This document shows positions 1 through 13,424 of a DNA stretch of 64,000 nt, in pieces. Each line of letters begins with the position of its first letter. The first letter of the stretch is position 1. The notes below the pieces were generated by a model, which was not told the DNA's origin, searched no databases, and saw only the letters and a list, made by a program, of their open reading frames with translations. The stretch comes from Limnoperna fortunei (Eukaryota > Mollusca > Bivalvia > Mytilida > Modiolidae). The stretch is taken from contig OX104117.1 of assembly GCA_944474755.1 (NCBI GenBank), forward strand, positions 37,775,222-37,839,221. Reading direction: 5' to 3'. The translations under genes and the position numbers were made by a program.

Positions 1-1339
1 TTGTGTATATTTAATTGCTCTTTAAAACGTTAGAGAATAATTAAATACCAAAGAGAAAATTCACAAACAATTGTAGTGTTTAATTTGTTTACAGATTGTT
101 ACAGGTCAAGTATAAATCGTGTGATTTTTTTTCAATTAATATTGCAAATCGGAAAAACAAACAACATAAGTATATGATCAATAGAATGTGATTGAACATA
201 AATATGCAAATAATTTTTTTTTGTTCGATGTAATAACTTTTCTAGTCTTATACTGTGATTTACATGACAATCTTAGTAATTTATATCTCAGGAAATTAAT
301 GTTAACCAAATCATGTTTTGAATATATTTTGTATATGAATTTTTTAATACATATGTTTTAAAATCTGAGTCTTTCAATTCAAGATTACACCAATATTGTA
401 ATCGGAGCCAATTGTTTTATATTCAAAAGTATACGATTTTATTTACATCTTTGTACTTGTTTTTTATTAAATATCCGATAGCTTTCTTGTTGACCTATCA
501 CTCGAGCGCACGAAACGCTTGGAATTCTATTATAAGTTTATTTAGAAAGTATTTAATAATTGTCTTCACAGGCATTTACGATTTCCTAAACATACAAACG
601 AACGCTCAAGAGAATAAATATTTTAAGAGTTCCAAATCATCTAAAGATAGGAAAAAAATAATTGTGATTCCTAAACAATGCAGTGAAGACGACCCCCCCC
701 ACCCTAAAAAAAAACTCAAACAAACAAACAAACAAACACTGCTGTAAAAATCGTAATTTTCCTACCCCTTTACTGGTAAAACTACAGTATTTCTATAAAA
801 ATGTAGGAGCGAGCCTTTAAATAGGTTTAATATTTTCCATTTTTATCGCACAATTAGCAATCGCTGCCGTAACTGGGGACTGACTGCTTCAAACTAGCTT
901 TTAGTGTTAGTCTAACGGTTTCAGTATAGACATAATATTATGGTGACAACTATAGCCGAAAATTAGTTGATCGATTTTGCATTTTGATTACTTACCGAGA
1001 GACACGTCTAATTATTCAAAAGGAATAATTTACAGGAATTCATCCACTCAGCACCTTCTATTAAATAAAAAAACCTTCATCCATATTTATAAATAAATGG
1101 AAATATTCGAAAAGTTGGTATAATGACATGTAGTTTGGCTTTACGTAAAAAAACACGATGATTACTTATCCGGGCATCTATATGGCTAATAAAATATTTT
1201 CACTTTTTCTGAGCTGATTTAAACTAAATTTATGGACACTCCCAATCCAAAATGATATAATAGAAACTATCTCATTTTAAACTCGTATCATATTTTCTGT
1301 TTATACATATACGATGTTCTTCAGCAATGTTTAGCTTTT
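1..1339. other. AT-rich non-genic stretch
   Basis: I see no supportable gene here. The only open frame of note (412-747) begins at a non-ATG codon, is rich in Phe/Ile/Lys/Tyr as expected from AT-rich DNA, and runs through a (CAAA)n simple repeat at about 716-740. No splice-bounded exon is visible on either strand. Confidence 0.6.
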
Positions 1340-1354
1340 GAAAACATGGTAAAT

Positions 1355-1632
1355 CTGTGAGCTAATTGCTCAATAGTGTTACCCCCGCTTTCACAAAGTA
1401 TTTGGTAAACAGGAAGTAGATGACAAAGAAGCATAAAATCACTATACACCATATGGTACTATAGGGTAAAGCAATGTGCAAATATATCAGCCTTCTGCAT
1501 CCTATAGTTGCTAGGAAAACTACGACTGAAATTTTTGTTACGGACGGGCGAACGAACGAGCAAACGGACGGACGGACGGACAGACGGGTAAAACAGTATA
1601 ACCCCTCTTTTTCGAAGCGGGGGTATAATAAA
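1355..1632 (+). repeat. Short bivalve-type element E1 with ACGG microsatellite
   Basis: About 275 bases. It starts near a GATACCCCCGC-like block (here slightly mutated), has an (ACGG)n microsatellite at about 1560-1585, and ends in GCGGGGGTATAATA, so the ends form a short inverted repeat around CCCCCGC. Full-length or near copies are at 37770-38052, 32516-32945 and 62927-63355. The ACGG tract next to one end resembles the pearl-type non-autonomous elements described from bivalves. The family assignment is inference. Confidence 0.6.
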
Positions 1633-4195
1633 TTTCAATCATAGATAGTGTTGGGGTTAGTATACTTCTTCGAAACTCAATTTGTCTCATCTTAAAGCTA
1701 CTAAACTGTATTGCCACTGACGGCAAAGTAAAGTCTATACATTGTACTGTTGGACTTAAAAACATGTACTTTGGGCAAATTAACCAAAACGGAACAAATG
1801 AATGACACATTGTGCACATGTATACACTACACATTCTAAGTGTAAGTATAGACATCATTGAACTTTAAAATTCCACATTAGTTCTATATGCGCAATAACA
1901 AATTGTACAAGTTAATGTCTCCATTTGTCAACTCCGAGTTAAAAACTTGCTGCTGGCAAGGTGTACTCGATTTCAAGTTCAATTGACGATTCTCTTTAAA
2001 AGATCGGGATTTTCTGCTGGTTATCTGCCTGCATCATAAAAAACTGGATATAACATGATATGTAATAAATGTATCTAAAAGTGACTTTTAAACACCATTA
2101 AAAGCAAACATTAAAATCAAATCATATATTTTTTATTAACCAAGTAAATGCATTGAAAGGTAAAACATGTAAAGCACAAATTTACATACAAAGCGATACA
2201 ATTACAAACTGTAATAAGAAATTAATCGCATAAACATAAACAACATGGTTGTATTAATAGTTTGATCGTTGTTGCCTGTGTCCTCGAATACACAAGCATA
2301 TTTCTACAAAATGCATTGCAATAAAATCTGGACGCCATGATATAGCTGAAAAATTTATGAAAGTGGCGTTAAACATCATTTAAACAAACAAACAAAATGA
2401 ATTGTTTTTAAAGAGCATAATTAGTAAATAAAAATAGACTCATTCACAGTTTTTATATTTATTTGAATTGTATACAAAATGAGCTGAATAGATTTAACTG
2501 CCACTGTAGACTGTCAAGGGTAATTCATCAGTCTTGATCAAATAAATACTGAACAATTATATTCCTAAAGTCACCCAACTGGAACCCAACGCCAACCCAC
2601 CCCCATTTTCGAACCCACCTTGTGATTTATTTTTCCCTGCATGAAAAAATATTTGACCTGCTTCTGAGACAACAACAAATTATTTGTCGATTGCGATGTA
2701 CAGTAGGGAGTTGGTAATCTTTATCAATCTTGCCTGGTAGATTAATATTGTACTCGAATTTTATTTCATATGAGTAGTACCTTTGAGCAGTGCGGTACCA
2801 AAGCCGACGAGGTATATTCGAGGCGTGGTTATTGCTAGTTGTTTAGAAAGTGTATCGACTTAAGTGGAGAATACCTTCGACACTACAGATACACAGTAAA
2901 ACGTTGGACGGATTCATCCAGTAATCCAGCGAGCAGTATTTCAGATATATTTAGGATGATAAAAGTCAATACATGTAGAACAATAAATATTTTGCCCATG
3001 TGTGTCTTTCCTATTTCTGAAACGTCAGAAAAATAATACATTACATATACTCTTATGTTGAAGTATAAAACGAGAAATTTCAGACTTGTTACCGAACGAG
3101 TGAATACATACTGTAAACTCATTTATTAGCATTTGATTCTAGTTCTATAACATAAAACCTCCCATTTTACGTTTATATTTATCATTTTCATCGGTCTTTT
3201 GCATTTTTTATTATTATGCGAGGTTTTATCTGTCAGTAGAATTTTCTCGGAGCAAAATTGTTCCAGAATTTCGATATATTTGAACATGTGAAATATAATG
3301 AAACTAACATAAACACAAAGACTATACCTGTTTTCAATAAATTAAACTATGTTCACTTAAGTAATCCATGTTTGAAATTACCGGGAGCTGACATTTTGAA
3401 TTTAACGGCTGAAAGCTTTAATAACATTTTTAATCTGCCTGGTCTTGTACATGACGTTAAACGTATCTTAAAGGCGTCCTAGTAAAACTTATTATAAAAC
3501 TATGTCTTGTGTAGATAATATGTCCTTAGAAATTCTTTTATTTTACTTTTTAAACAAGTCTTCAAATAGTTCCATAAAATAATTGTTGGCATAAATGGCA
3601 GAGAACAAAGATCCAAATATGACAAATCACATGTTACATTTTAAAGTTCACGTGGGAGCATATACATGATATAAGCAGGGAAAATTCACACTAGAAGACC
3701 AACGTCTGATGTGGAAAAAGTGGAACGGACTTCACGATTCGGAAGTTCGCAAGACAAAAACCTTCAAAATTATCTAAATTTTCAGCTAGAAATTCAATGT
3801 ACACCGACATAATTGACTGGCTCTCCTTTCTTTAAATTCTTCAGAAAAGAGGAACGCCGACTCCACCTTCGTTAAACCAGAAATTAAACATCCATCAAAC
3901 ACATACAACTGTAATTTGTGCAAGAATATTTGTTCATATAAAATTTGTATGTTTTTAATGTGTCGGCTTCTCGAAATCGTGACGGTCAACATTGTTGAAA
4001 ATTCCGGATCTGGTTATGGCGGGGAATGCTAAAAAACGAATGAAATGAGTGCAAAATCTGTTGCTCCCTCCATCTTGAATCCTCCGCAAGTATATGTCAA
4101 CAGAGTATCATAACGTTACCTCTACTTAAATGCTATAAACCTGTTATCTCTATAGATTGGTTTCTACCTATTGATTAAAGCTACAAAAAAGTAAA
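1633..4195. other. Intergenic DNA of unit A, no gene seen
   Basis: This is paralogous to about 38053-40350 in unit B, with many small indels. It contains a SINE 3'-tail fragment (about 2318-2398, plus strand; partner 38755-38820). The frames at 2839-3036, 2883-3122 and 3258-3482 are not preserved as open frames in unit B, so I do not call them. Confidence 0.55.
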
Positions 4196-6110
4196 CCAGA
4201 TGCTCTTAAGAGCCTGTATCGCTCACCTGATTTTATAGGCAATGAAGACGGCATTTCCCTGATATTAAACCAAGTCCTGTAATTTTCAATAAACTTTAAA
4301 GAGGACCATCCAAACAATATTGCTAGAAAGTTGTGTTTGCATTGGTTAACTGGTTTTATAAAGAAGAAGATTTTTTTAAATTTGCCCATAGGGTCCTATG
4401 TTAAACTAAGTCCTGCGGTGGTGGCCATTTTGAATTTCCAATTTGCAATAAAAACATAAACTTTAAAGAAGACCATCCAAACAATATTGTCAGTAATTTT
4501 TATTTCTATTGGTTAATCAGTTTCAGAGAAGAAACCTTTTAAAACTTTTTCCCATAGGTTCCACTGTTAATCTATGCAATGCTGTGGTGACCATTTTGAT
4601 TTTTCTATGGCAAAAAAACCATAAACTTCAAAGAGGACCATCCAAACAATATTGCTAGTACGTTTTTATTTTCATTTGGTTAATCGATTTTAGAGAAGAA
4701 GCCTTTTAAACCTTTTCCCCAAAGGGTCCTATGTTAAACTAAGTGCGGTGGTGGCCATTTTTATTTTCCAATTGTCATAAAAAACACAAACTTTATAAAG
4801 GACCATCCAAAAAAATATTAGTAGTAAGTCTTGTTTCCATTGGTTAATCGGTTTCAGTGAGGGAGCCTTTTTAAAACTTTTTTCCCATAGGGTCCATCTT
4901 AAACCAAGTCCTGCGGTGGCGGCCATTTTGAATTTCTGATTGGGATAAAAAACATGAAATTTGTAGAGGACCATCCAAACAATATTGCTAGTAAGTTTGG
5001 TTTCGATTGGTTAGCTGGTTTCCAAGAAGAAGCCCTAACGTTTTCCCATAGGTTCCTATGTTAAACTATGTCCTGCGTTGGTTGCCATTTTGAATTTCCA
5101 TTTGTCATAAAAATCATAAACTTTATAGAGGGCCATTCAAAATATTGCTAGTAAGTTTTGTTTACATTTGTTAACCGGTTTCAGAGAAGACGCCCTTTTT
5201 AAAACTTTTTTTCCCATAGGGTCCCATGTTAAACTTAGTACTGCGGTGGCGTCCATTTTGATTTTCAAAGTGGCATAAAAAACATAAACTTTATAAAGGA
5301 CCACCCAAACAATAGTAAGTTTTGATTCGATTGGTTAATCGGTTTCAGAGAAGAAGCCATTTTAAACTTTTTCCCATAGGGTCCAATGTTAAACAAAGTC
5401 CTGCGGTGGTGGCCATTTTGAATTTCCTATTGGGATAAAAAACACAAACTTTATAGAGGACCATCCAAACAATATTGATAGTAAGCTTTTGTTTCCATTG
5501 GTTAACCGGTTTCAGAGAAGAAGCCTTTTAAAACTTTTGCCCATAGGGTCCTTTGTTAAAATAAGTCCTGCGATGGTGGCCATCTTGGATTTTGTATCAG
5601 CAAAAAAACTCAAACTTTGTAGAGGACGATCTAAGGTACATTTCTGCAATATTTCAAATCAATCTGCCAAGCGGTTTATGAGAAGAAGATTTTTGAAATT
5701 CAGGCAATCAGAACGCATTAGAGGCCTTGGAAGCCATGTTGAATTTGCAAATGATTCGAAAAACTCAAAATAATAAGATAACTATCTAAGACCATCGAAG
5801 GTACATTTTTGCAATATTTCAAATCAATCTGCCAAGCGGTTTATGAGAAGAAGATTTTTGAAATTCAGCCAATTAGAACGCATTTATGGCCCTGGCAGCC
5901 ATGTTTAATATTTGATCAACACCAAAAACTCAAACTTTGTTAAGAACCACCCAATAAACATTCTTACCAAGTTAAGTTCCAATTGGCCAAGTGGTTTTGG
6001 AGAAGAAGATTGAAATGTGAAAAGTTTACGGCCGACAACAACAACGACGACGACGACGGACGCCATGTTAAGAGAATAGCTCACACTGACCCTTTGGGTC
6101 AGGTGAGCTA
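4196..6110 (-). mobile_element. Pearl/Helitron-like element with ~165-base core repeats
   Basis: Read on the minus strand, it begins with a hairpin (TAGCTCACCTGA, then CCCAAAGGG, then TCAGGTGAGCTA), followed by a GTC-rich microsatellite. Then come about eleven degenerate ~165-base monomers, each containing a TTCTTCTCTGAAACCGGTTA-like block and AAAATGGCC. It ends with AGGTGAGCGATACAGGCTC and a small GAGCC hairpin. Unit B has an empty site at about 40390 with no obvious target duplication. Terminal hairpins, a tandem core and insertion without duplication fit non-autonomous Helitron/Helentron ('pearl') elements. Class is inferred; no transposase is present. Confidence 0.7.
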
Positions 6111-7796
6111 AAAATGGAGCTACATTATAGTAGTAGCTAAGCCAAATAAACAAAAAACAGTCATTGATGCCAACAGAACATATTAGAAGACATCTAACAT
6201 TTATGGTCTACAAAAATGAAGGTTGGTCCGATTAATTTATGCACCTTTCAGATTTTATCTATCAATGTTGCCAAAAAAATGTAACAATTTACTTGCATTT
6301 TATTATCTACCCCATAAGTCCTATTTTTAGTCATAGCCACTTCCTTGGTTGGTGGCTACAAAAAAACTACTTTATATTACACACCATAAGGATAATTCGG
6401 ACCAACTTTGCTTAAAATTGGCAAAAGTGTTTCTGAGTAGACGATTTTTTAAACAATAGCACACATGCAAGTGAATTTTAAACATAGTCAATTGATTCAC
6501 ATTAAATACACAGTTATTGTTGGAGATATTAAAACATATGCATTTTTCTTCAAACAATAAAATGACCGGCCAATAAACAATACTCTAAGACAATGGCACA
6601 TAAAAGGCGGGTTAGAGAACTAACTTAATTAACACACATTAACGAAAAAAGTTTATTAACAATTTTGCAAAATTTTTTGTTTTCATGATTTTGAATTTTG
6701 GAAAGCTCAATATAATTTGCATTCAAATTCATAGAAACATTTGGCTCTCCTTTTACATGCATATGACGGTCTCATGAACATGCATTCTTAAAGCACGTTC
6801 AGTACGTCAGTAAAGTATTCAGTATCATTTGAAAAGGTGGTACATATGGTTTCTATACAACAGTGGGTAGTTATGCTTGCGCATGTTGAAACCCACCAGT
6901 TTAAACCTTCTCCAGACCTTGATGCAATTGCAGTTTACCTACATTCATACCATCTCTAAAAAATAGAAATTCAATTAGAAAACAAACAGTAAAGAACAAT
7001 TTAAGAATCTCAAAATCAAAAATGTTACCTTGACAACAAAATTTGTTCTAAATATATGAATTTGGAATGCAACCTTTTTCTATAAAGTCATCAATAAAAT
7101 GGGTTTTTTTTACAATGGTTCACTACAATAAAAATTGAAGGTACTCTTCATTATGTTTCACTAATAAAATGCATAATTTCCACATTACAATGGACAAAGA
7201 AATGATTTTATGTTTTAATTCATTGTACTCAAACAAACATAAAATATTTATGTGTATAACTGCTAGCAATCTTGCAACCTTATGTACATAATTCAGCTAG
7301 CAAGCAATTATGTACACGATCATTCTTACAAAAAACTTCGAAAATCAAACACAAGTATAGATACTGAATGGCGCAGTGACCACTTCGTTTTTATTATTAA
7401 TGTCAATGTAACAATCTTTATATATTCGTTTCCAACCATAACAAAAAACAGCATACAATATCTACAAAATATAAATGCATATATGTTAGACTTAATCTTA
7501 AATAAAAAATGAAATCGTGCAAATGGTATCGTACGTAGTCACTGCCCAAACCTCGATAGTTTTAAATTCCCGTGCAAATACTTATATACCGCCTGCCAAA
7601 CCGAATAACTGCCTGCACTATAATGCTGACCTTAAAATTCCTACACAGTTTACCCGCAACATTAGTCGCTTGTATTACACATAAATACATATATCATACA
7701 TTTATCAGTACTTAAATAGCAACTGACCCCTCCTCAATATATGCTAACTGCAAATTGAATTAAATTAAAGAAAATAAAATATTTCTGTGTATTTTT
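6111..7796. other. Non-genic stretch, no gene seen
   Basis: The first ~450 bases are paralogous to 40395-40850. It starts with a short block GGAGCTACATTATAGTAG related to the hairpin element at 29757-29890. The rest is AT-rich, and I see no exon or structured repeat in it. Confidence 0.5.
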
Positions 7797-7936
7797 TTTA
7801 ACTATAAGCGTGTTTTTTTAAGTATAAGCGTGTTTTTTTAACTATAAGCGTGTTTTTTTTTAACTATAAGCGTGCCTTTTTAACTATAAGCTTTTTTTAA
7901 CTATATGCGTGTTTTTTTTTACCATAAGCTTGTTTT
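7797..7936. repeat. Minisatellite, ~20-base unit
   Basis: About seven head-to-tail copies of AACTATAAGCGTGTTTTTTT, with variation in the T-run length and a few substitutions in the last copies. There is no counterpart in unit B. Confidence 0.85.
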
Positions 7937-8046
7937 TTACAGTTTTGTGCATATATATTAAATCTATTTGTGTATTTTTAAAATCTGAGATGGATATTTT
8001 AAGAAAAAATTGTCAACACACTTTAAATCAGTTAGACATATTAGAA

Positions 8047-8212
8047 TCGAAATAGATTATTGCAATTGTGCTCTATGCGAATTAGAACATGGTCAGACCT
8101 TATATTTGTCTTCATTTCATACCTCGCTATCGCTCGGTATAAAATATTGACAAATACAAGGTCTGACCATGTTCTAATTCGCATAGAGCCCGCTCGCAAT
8201 AATCTATTTCGA
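8047..8212. repeat. Long inverted repeat (MITE-like hairpin)
   Basis: Two ~64-base arms (starting TCGAAATAGATTATTGCAA and ending in its complement) flank a ~38-base loop, with only a few mismatches. The flanks TATTAGAA and TATTATAT match 6 of 8, so a decayed target duplication is possible but not convincing. Absent from the matching part of unit B. Confidence 0.75.
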
Positions 8213-8371
8213 TATTATATTGTCGTACTCTAGTACTCAATTTAAAGTTGGCAAGGTGAAACCCCTCTACTTGTTTTTTTTCGAACAAAGTGGGGAAATC
8301 TTTAGAGTGTAGTCCTGAAGTAGGTCGCTGGATGTAAAGATGTGTTCACGGTGACAATAGCAAAAAGGGGG

Positions 8372-8407
8372 GAGCCAAGTGAAGATATAATTTAAATTAG
8401 ATTGATT
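8372..8407. repeat. Partial copy of the CAATCTAATT hairpin MITE
   Basis: Contains the right half only: GGGGGGAGCCAAGTGAAG followed by AATTTAAATTAGATTGA. It matches the right arm of the element at 8529-8643. Confidence 0.5.
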
Positions 8408-8528
8408 AACATTTATATCTTGATGGAAACCGTGTAGCGTCCAGTCGTGTTGCAGTTAACAAAGCCAAAACGTTTCTCTATTGCTAAAATATTAAATTTC
8501 GTTTACATTCATCAATAAAAGATTATCA

Positions 8529-8643
8529 CAATTAGAATTAAATATTTCACTTCCACCCCCTTTTTTGTTATCGATCACTGCATTACAACACAGCGATAAC
8601 AAAAGTGGGGGAGTAAGTGAAAGATTTAATTTTTATTAGATTG
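8529..8643. mobile_element. MITE family M2 (CAATCTAATT palindrome), 9-base TSD
   Basis: 115-base near-palindrome with ends CAATTAGAATTAAAT and ATTTTTATTAGATTG and an inner pair of AAGTGAAA/GGGGGAG blocks. It is flanked by a perfect 9-base duplication, AGATTATCA (8520-8528 and 8644-8652). The unit B counterpart, 40866-40969, lacks the left end. The insertion therefore predates the block duplication. Confidence 0.85.
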
Positions 8644-8652
8644 AGATTATCA

Positions 8653-10789
8653 CGAATTTTTGTATACTTCATGTTTTCTAATGCACCTGTGTTCACCTTG
8701 CACCTATAATTAAGCGTAAGAGTACTGGTCAACAAATTATTTGTTTTATTTACTGGTACCTTTTCTGAATTCAATTTTTTTTCACTGAAAACGGTGCATC
8801 AGAACAACGTGAAATGCCATTATTATGTGGATTTTTTGTTGTCCAACCAGATAATTTTCCTATTTATAGATGTATGTTTGTTTACTTTTTCGTATTGGCG
8901 ACTGTTGTGCAATTCAGTTATTGAAGAATAGTGGCACGTACAGCGCTACATTAAATACTTTGGTGAGTTATAAATATATTACGATCCTAAATTTTTCAGT
9001 TCCAGATTTATGCTAAATGTATTTTTAAATGATCGATCAATAAATTGTGTATCAAGCTTGAGGTTTAAATATCGTAACATTGCCTTGTTAGTGTAACCTT
9101 TGAACATGGCTACTTACAAACAAGTTTGTTTGGGCTTTGCTACACTCGTATAGGGGTGAAAATTTAGATTCTGTATTCAATTTTATAATCCTTCGTAATG
9201 TGTAAAAATGGCTACATGTCTATTATCAAATGCGTGACATCTTGTTCAAAATTATTTATTTAAAAAAAAATGTGAATATTATTTCCAACTATCGGCGTTT
9301 TTTAAATATCAAATAGCGACACATCCTTACAGGTGAAGGTTGTGTTATGCGAATAATATGTAAATATACGGAGAATTATATCACAGTACAACAAAGTAAA
9401 TATTGGATATATATAATGCAACACAATATGCAATTGCAGCTATACCAAATATAAATAATTACAGCATCAAGCTATATATGCCGTTTACAAAGAAGAAATC
9501 TCCGTATCTTATTAAGATATTAACGAATAATATCAGTTTTTATATAAAAACCCTATATATACTATTAATGATGATTTCTCTTTGAATAAATATGCTTACA
9601 CTAAACTCTAATAACCGGAAAACCTCTAATTCTACCCCGATTCATAAACTAACTCACACCTTACATACCATTGGACTAAGGGCATACTTACCGCAATCGG
9701 ACAGAAATAAAATAAAGAATGCACTGCACACCATAAATAATATAAAATTATGCTCACCTGATACAGTCAATCGTCGATCACAGTCTAGTAAAGTGAGTCA
9801 AGGCTCAAAAGTAAACTGATGTATCTACTATGTGTATAGGAAAAGTCTCAAGACGACTTTCAATGAATAAAGTCTTGTAGATAACATGAAATATCACAAA
9901 TGATATCCTCTGAATTGTCAGCTATTACCGCCATTATAATTTTAAATCTTACTCTCGGGGTTGTGTAAAACTGACCAATTGGAATTAACAATAGAGAATT
10001 AACGCAAGTATGACAATTAACCTTTATGAATTGTATAGTTAGAAACATTTACAACCAAGTCCAATGAAGCCTAACCATCAAATACTCATCACATCCAAGA
10101 ATTAGGCAAATGAACAGATGAACATATTACAAATAACTAAATAAATGCATATAACATAGCATCCATACTATGAATAATTATGTATAACTATATTTATATA
10201 AAATAATAAAAAAAATATACCCTATCAAATACGTACGAACTTAACAAAATTATAGCGTTGAAGAGTAAATCACTTAAACGATCGATAACTCTTCTGGAAG
10301 ACCTTATTTAAATCGCGAAAGAATTTAATTAAGGTCTTTCTCGCTTCCAACCTTACGTTTGATTTACGGAATGGTAAACCTCGCGTTTTTCTGATTATTA
10401 TTCTTCCTTTGCGTCACCTTGGTAAAATCATACCATAGAAAAAGTACACGACATATCATTTTGGGGTTTCGCGACATGTATTTGGTTCTTAAGTACTATT
10501 TGCGGTCGTCACTGCAAAACCGAAACATTATTCATTACGGAGTTATCTCCCCAAACATCTAAAAACCTTGTTATCTCGTAATCTCTGAAACTATAACCTT
10601 ATGGTTGGTAAATGTAAAGCCACTGATGAGGATAGTGTCAAAATATTTTATTGAGAGCTTATATGAACCACTGACATTTTAATATTTGACTTTTCCATTA
10701 ATTGTCAAAACACATAAACTGTAAGTCGTAAATATTTTGGGTCTACACCAATGTTCATCAGAAGATTTGACATTGAAAATGGCTTCAAC
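8653..10789. other. AT-rich non-genic stretch
   Basis: Partly paralogous to 40970-41640 (first part) and 43560-43980 (from about 10240). I see no supportable gene. The open frames at 9403-9585 and 9592-9819 are short, AT-driven and not conserved in unit B. Confidence 0.5.
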
Positions 10790-11330
10790 TTTCAGTTTTC
10801 AAAGTTATTTATGTTTTTGGATTCAGGACAAATTTCTGGTTGAAGACTTTGGTTTCCGGTTTTCACAAATGTCATATCCGGTTGAAAAAAGTCTCCAGCA
10901 ACCATATGTTTTTATTAGGACAATATTTCCTGTCTAAATACATTCTCTTTCGGTTTGGAAAAGTCCATTTCGGTTGACCAAAGTCCTTGGCAACCGTATG
11001 TTTTAATATTCAGGACAACATTTCCTGTCTAAATAAATTCACTTCATTTTATTTTCAGTCTAAATACATTCACTAGCAACCAACCATGTTTTCATATTCA
11101 GGACAGCATGTCTTTTCTTAGAACGAATAATCATACTCTCGCTTTTTTATCCGACAAATCACAAAACTAACTTTTTATTATAACGGCAGTAAAATTCGGC
11201 CTAGTCTTTTCTAAATACATTAACGTACTGTTTTTTTGAAAACGTCACTTCCGGTTATCAAAAAGGCACTTCGATTGACAAAAGTCCCTAGCCAACATTT
11301 ATCTTCGGGTGTAGGACGTTTCCTGTTGAA
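10790..11330. repeat. Degenerate ~100-base tandem repeat
   Basis: Four or so diverged units share the order CACTTCCGGTT, a run of A, AAAGTCC..GGCAACCATATGTTTT, ATTCAGGACAACATTTCCTG and TCTAAATACATTC. Unit B has only about one and a half units at 46140-46290. Confidence 0.65.
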
Positions 11331-11425
11331 AGATTTGAAACGTCAATTACTGTTGAATTATCTTTATCAAATAATGTGTGAAAGACATTCTAATTATTCT
11401 TAAACAATTAGCCCTATCTTCAATG

Positions 11426-11690
11426 TATAACAAGAAAAGATATGGGTTAAACCCATACCCAGAGATGTTCGATTTATATGTTATAGGTGTATCCCATTTG
11501 GTTTAATAGTTTTTGTTTCAAAAGATTTGCAATTCAATGTATTTCAAACGTCAAACTAGCATTCATGTGCATAGACATTGCTAAGAACTTATTAGAAGAA
11601 GAGTCTTATTTTGCAAAACAATTGATGAGATTATTAACTTCTACAATTATTTTCAACAATATAAACTGTTGATGACCTTTATTCGAACGT
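11426..11690 (+). repeat. Local duplicate, copy 1 (partner 18371-19212)
   Basis: The run from TATAACAAGAAAAGATATG to CAATATAAACTGTTGATGACC recurs at 18371-19212 in the same orientation. The later copy carries an extra ~550 bases in the middle (about 18462-19007). Unit B (41625-42250) resembles the longer form. Confidence 0.75.
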
Positions 11691-13289
11691 AACTGAATTT
11701 TTTTCTGTTGTATTATTATATATATTTAACTTGCTTCGATAAAATATCTTAACATCAAAATTTTTAAATCTTGAATTAAATAAAAATCTATATCTTTTGT
11801 GCTTTTTTTATTATTGAGAAATTTCTTTTCCCTACTAATTTCTACCAAATTTTTTCACTTATTCAGACATCAATTTTTTTAAATAATATGCCTGTTTGAA
11901 AATCTAATTTTCTATATATAGTTTCTTCTCACACAGCCAATAATTCAGTTTGTACAGAGAAAGTAACAAATAAACAAACAAAACAACAGGCTATATACAA
12001 TATATATCAAAATCATAATCTAATTTAGCCATTTTAGCGGCTTATTATGCGATTCTGATTGGTCTTTCATTTTTACCTTTCATCAAAGTTCAGTGTCAGG
12101 TAATAAATAATCAATTAGCAAATAAACAAGGCACATCTAATATACAATTACATCACAGAAATGTCTCTGCCCCCTCCCTAAAACCACCTCTTCCACACAC
12201 GAATCGTTCACGAGAGTTTGGGATTTCGAAACCGTCAATAAACAAAACCCAGGGAAATTAAATTTAATGTTCAAGATGACTAATTATCTGCGTAAAGGTT
12301 CCATTTTCTACCTTATAAATTATGAAATAATCCAGAAATAAGTTTTCTGGATGAGTGGTCAAAAGCGCGTTAAACAAAATCTAAAAATGCACTTTTATTG
12401 TCAAATTATATAAGTAATAATAAAAGAAACCGAAAAATTTACACTTTATCATGTTAAAATAAGAATGCATAAAAAATTACGAAGCTTGACATATAAATCA
12501 CGAAATAATCCAAGAAATACAATTGAAGCGATGAAATACATCACGTAATATAACATAACAAAATTTTCAAATGCCTTTTTCTTATCAAATTAAATAACTA
12601 ATTAATAAAAGAAACTCAAGTATATACATTTTATTATGTCAAGAATAGAATGCATTAATAAAAATACCAGGCTTACCCTATAGATAGTAAAATAATCCAA
12701 AAATAAAAATTGAAGCGGATCTATTCATACTACCGAGATACTGGTAAAGCGCGCATTAATATGCAATTATGTACATCTTCACTTCTTCTTATTAGATCAG
12801 GACAAAAAAACGTATTTTAAAGCTTGAAGGATTTAACAAATACGAAAAACTGTAATTGAAATATTTTCTTTAATATTAAATTTGCCATTTTATCACTTAC
12901 AACATGAACTATATTGTAGAGTATGGTTTTTACCTTTTTGCTCAATTTACCCGAAAACAATTATATATCATTAAGAGATAATAAGAAGAGATCGAACATA
13001 TGAAAATGGCAAGACGATAGTAGCTCCATATAGCTGACAGTTAGATAAAAGTCCCCTACTATGCTTGTAGCTACTAAATTGCTAATAGTTGTCTAGACAA
13101 TTTTATTGTAGTAAAAAAATTCTATCATAAGATATTTTAATTTAACTATTCTATATATAACAGCTGTCTGTTAGTGTCAAAATTATTGAGTAAATTGCAC
13201 CTTAATAAAGAGCATAAGTCATCCTCAGTATTTAAATAAATACTGTTTAGTATCATGATAACTGTGTATAATATACAATTTATTTTTCA
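11691..13289. other. 5' flank of oxidase A, no other gene seen
   Basis: AT-rich DNA upstream of the oxidase coding start. It is partly paralogous to 42290-43550 and 46560-46700. I cannot identify a TATA box or initiator with confidence. A poly-pyrimidine tract ending in TTTTTCAG at about 13283-13290 sits 15 bases before the start codon and could be a splice acceptor for an upstream non-coding exon. Unit B has CTTGCAG at the same place. Confidence 0.45.
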
Positions 13290-13305
13290 GTTGTATTTTA
13301 TTTGT

Positions 13306-13424
13306 ATGGCCAGCAAGGATATTAAAATAATTGTGATTGGAGCAGGTGCTGCAGGATTGTCGGCTGCCCATCACCTGATTGAAAATGGCTTACATAATGT
13401 AGTTATATTAGAAGCAACAGACAG
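13306..13424 (+). CDS. Oxidase A coding exon 1
   Basis: Encodes MASKDIKII..GAGAAGLSAA..ILEATD plus the first two bases of an Arg codon. The donor is CAG|GTTAGT. The upstream in-frame ATG at 13255 lies before a likely splice acceptor and is not conserved in copy B, so I start at 13306. Eleven of the 119 bases differ from the copy B exon. Confidence 0.85.

Noticed and set aside
412..747. Open frame of 111 codons
   Set aside because: Non-ATG start, AT-driven composition, ends in a (CAAA)n repeat, no conserved partner.
1538..1858. Minus-strand frame ending in SVRPFARSFARP
   Set aside because: The Arg/Pro/Ser-rich end is the translation of the ACGG microsatellite of element E1.
5489..5773. 94-codon frame with KLKLCRGRSK
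   Set aside because: Runs through the ~165-base monomers of the pearl-like element; each monomer gives similar spurious frames.
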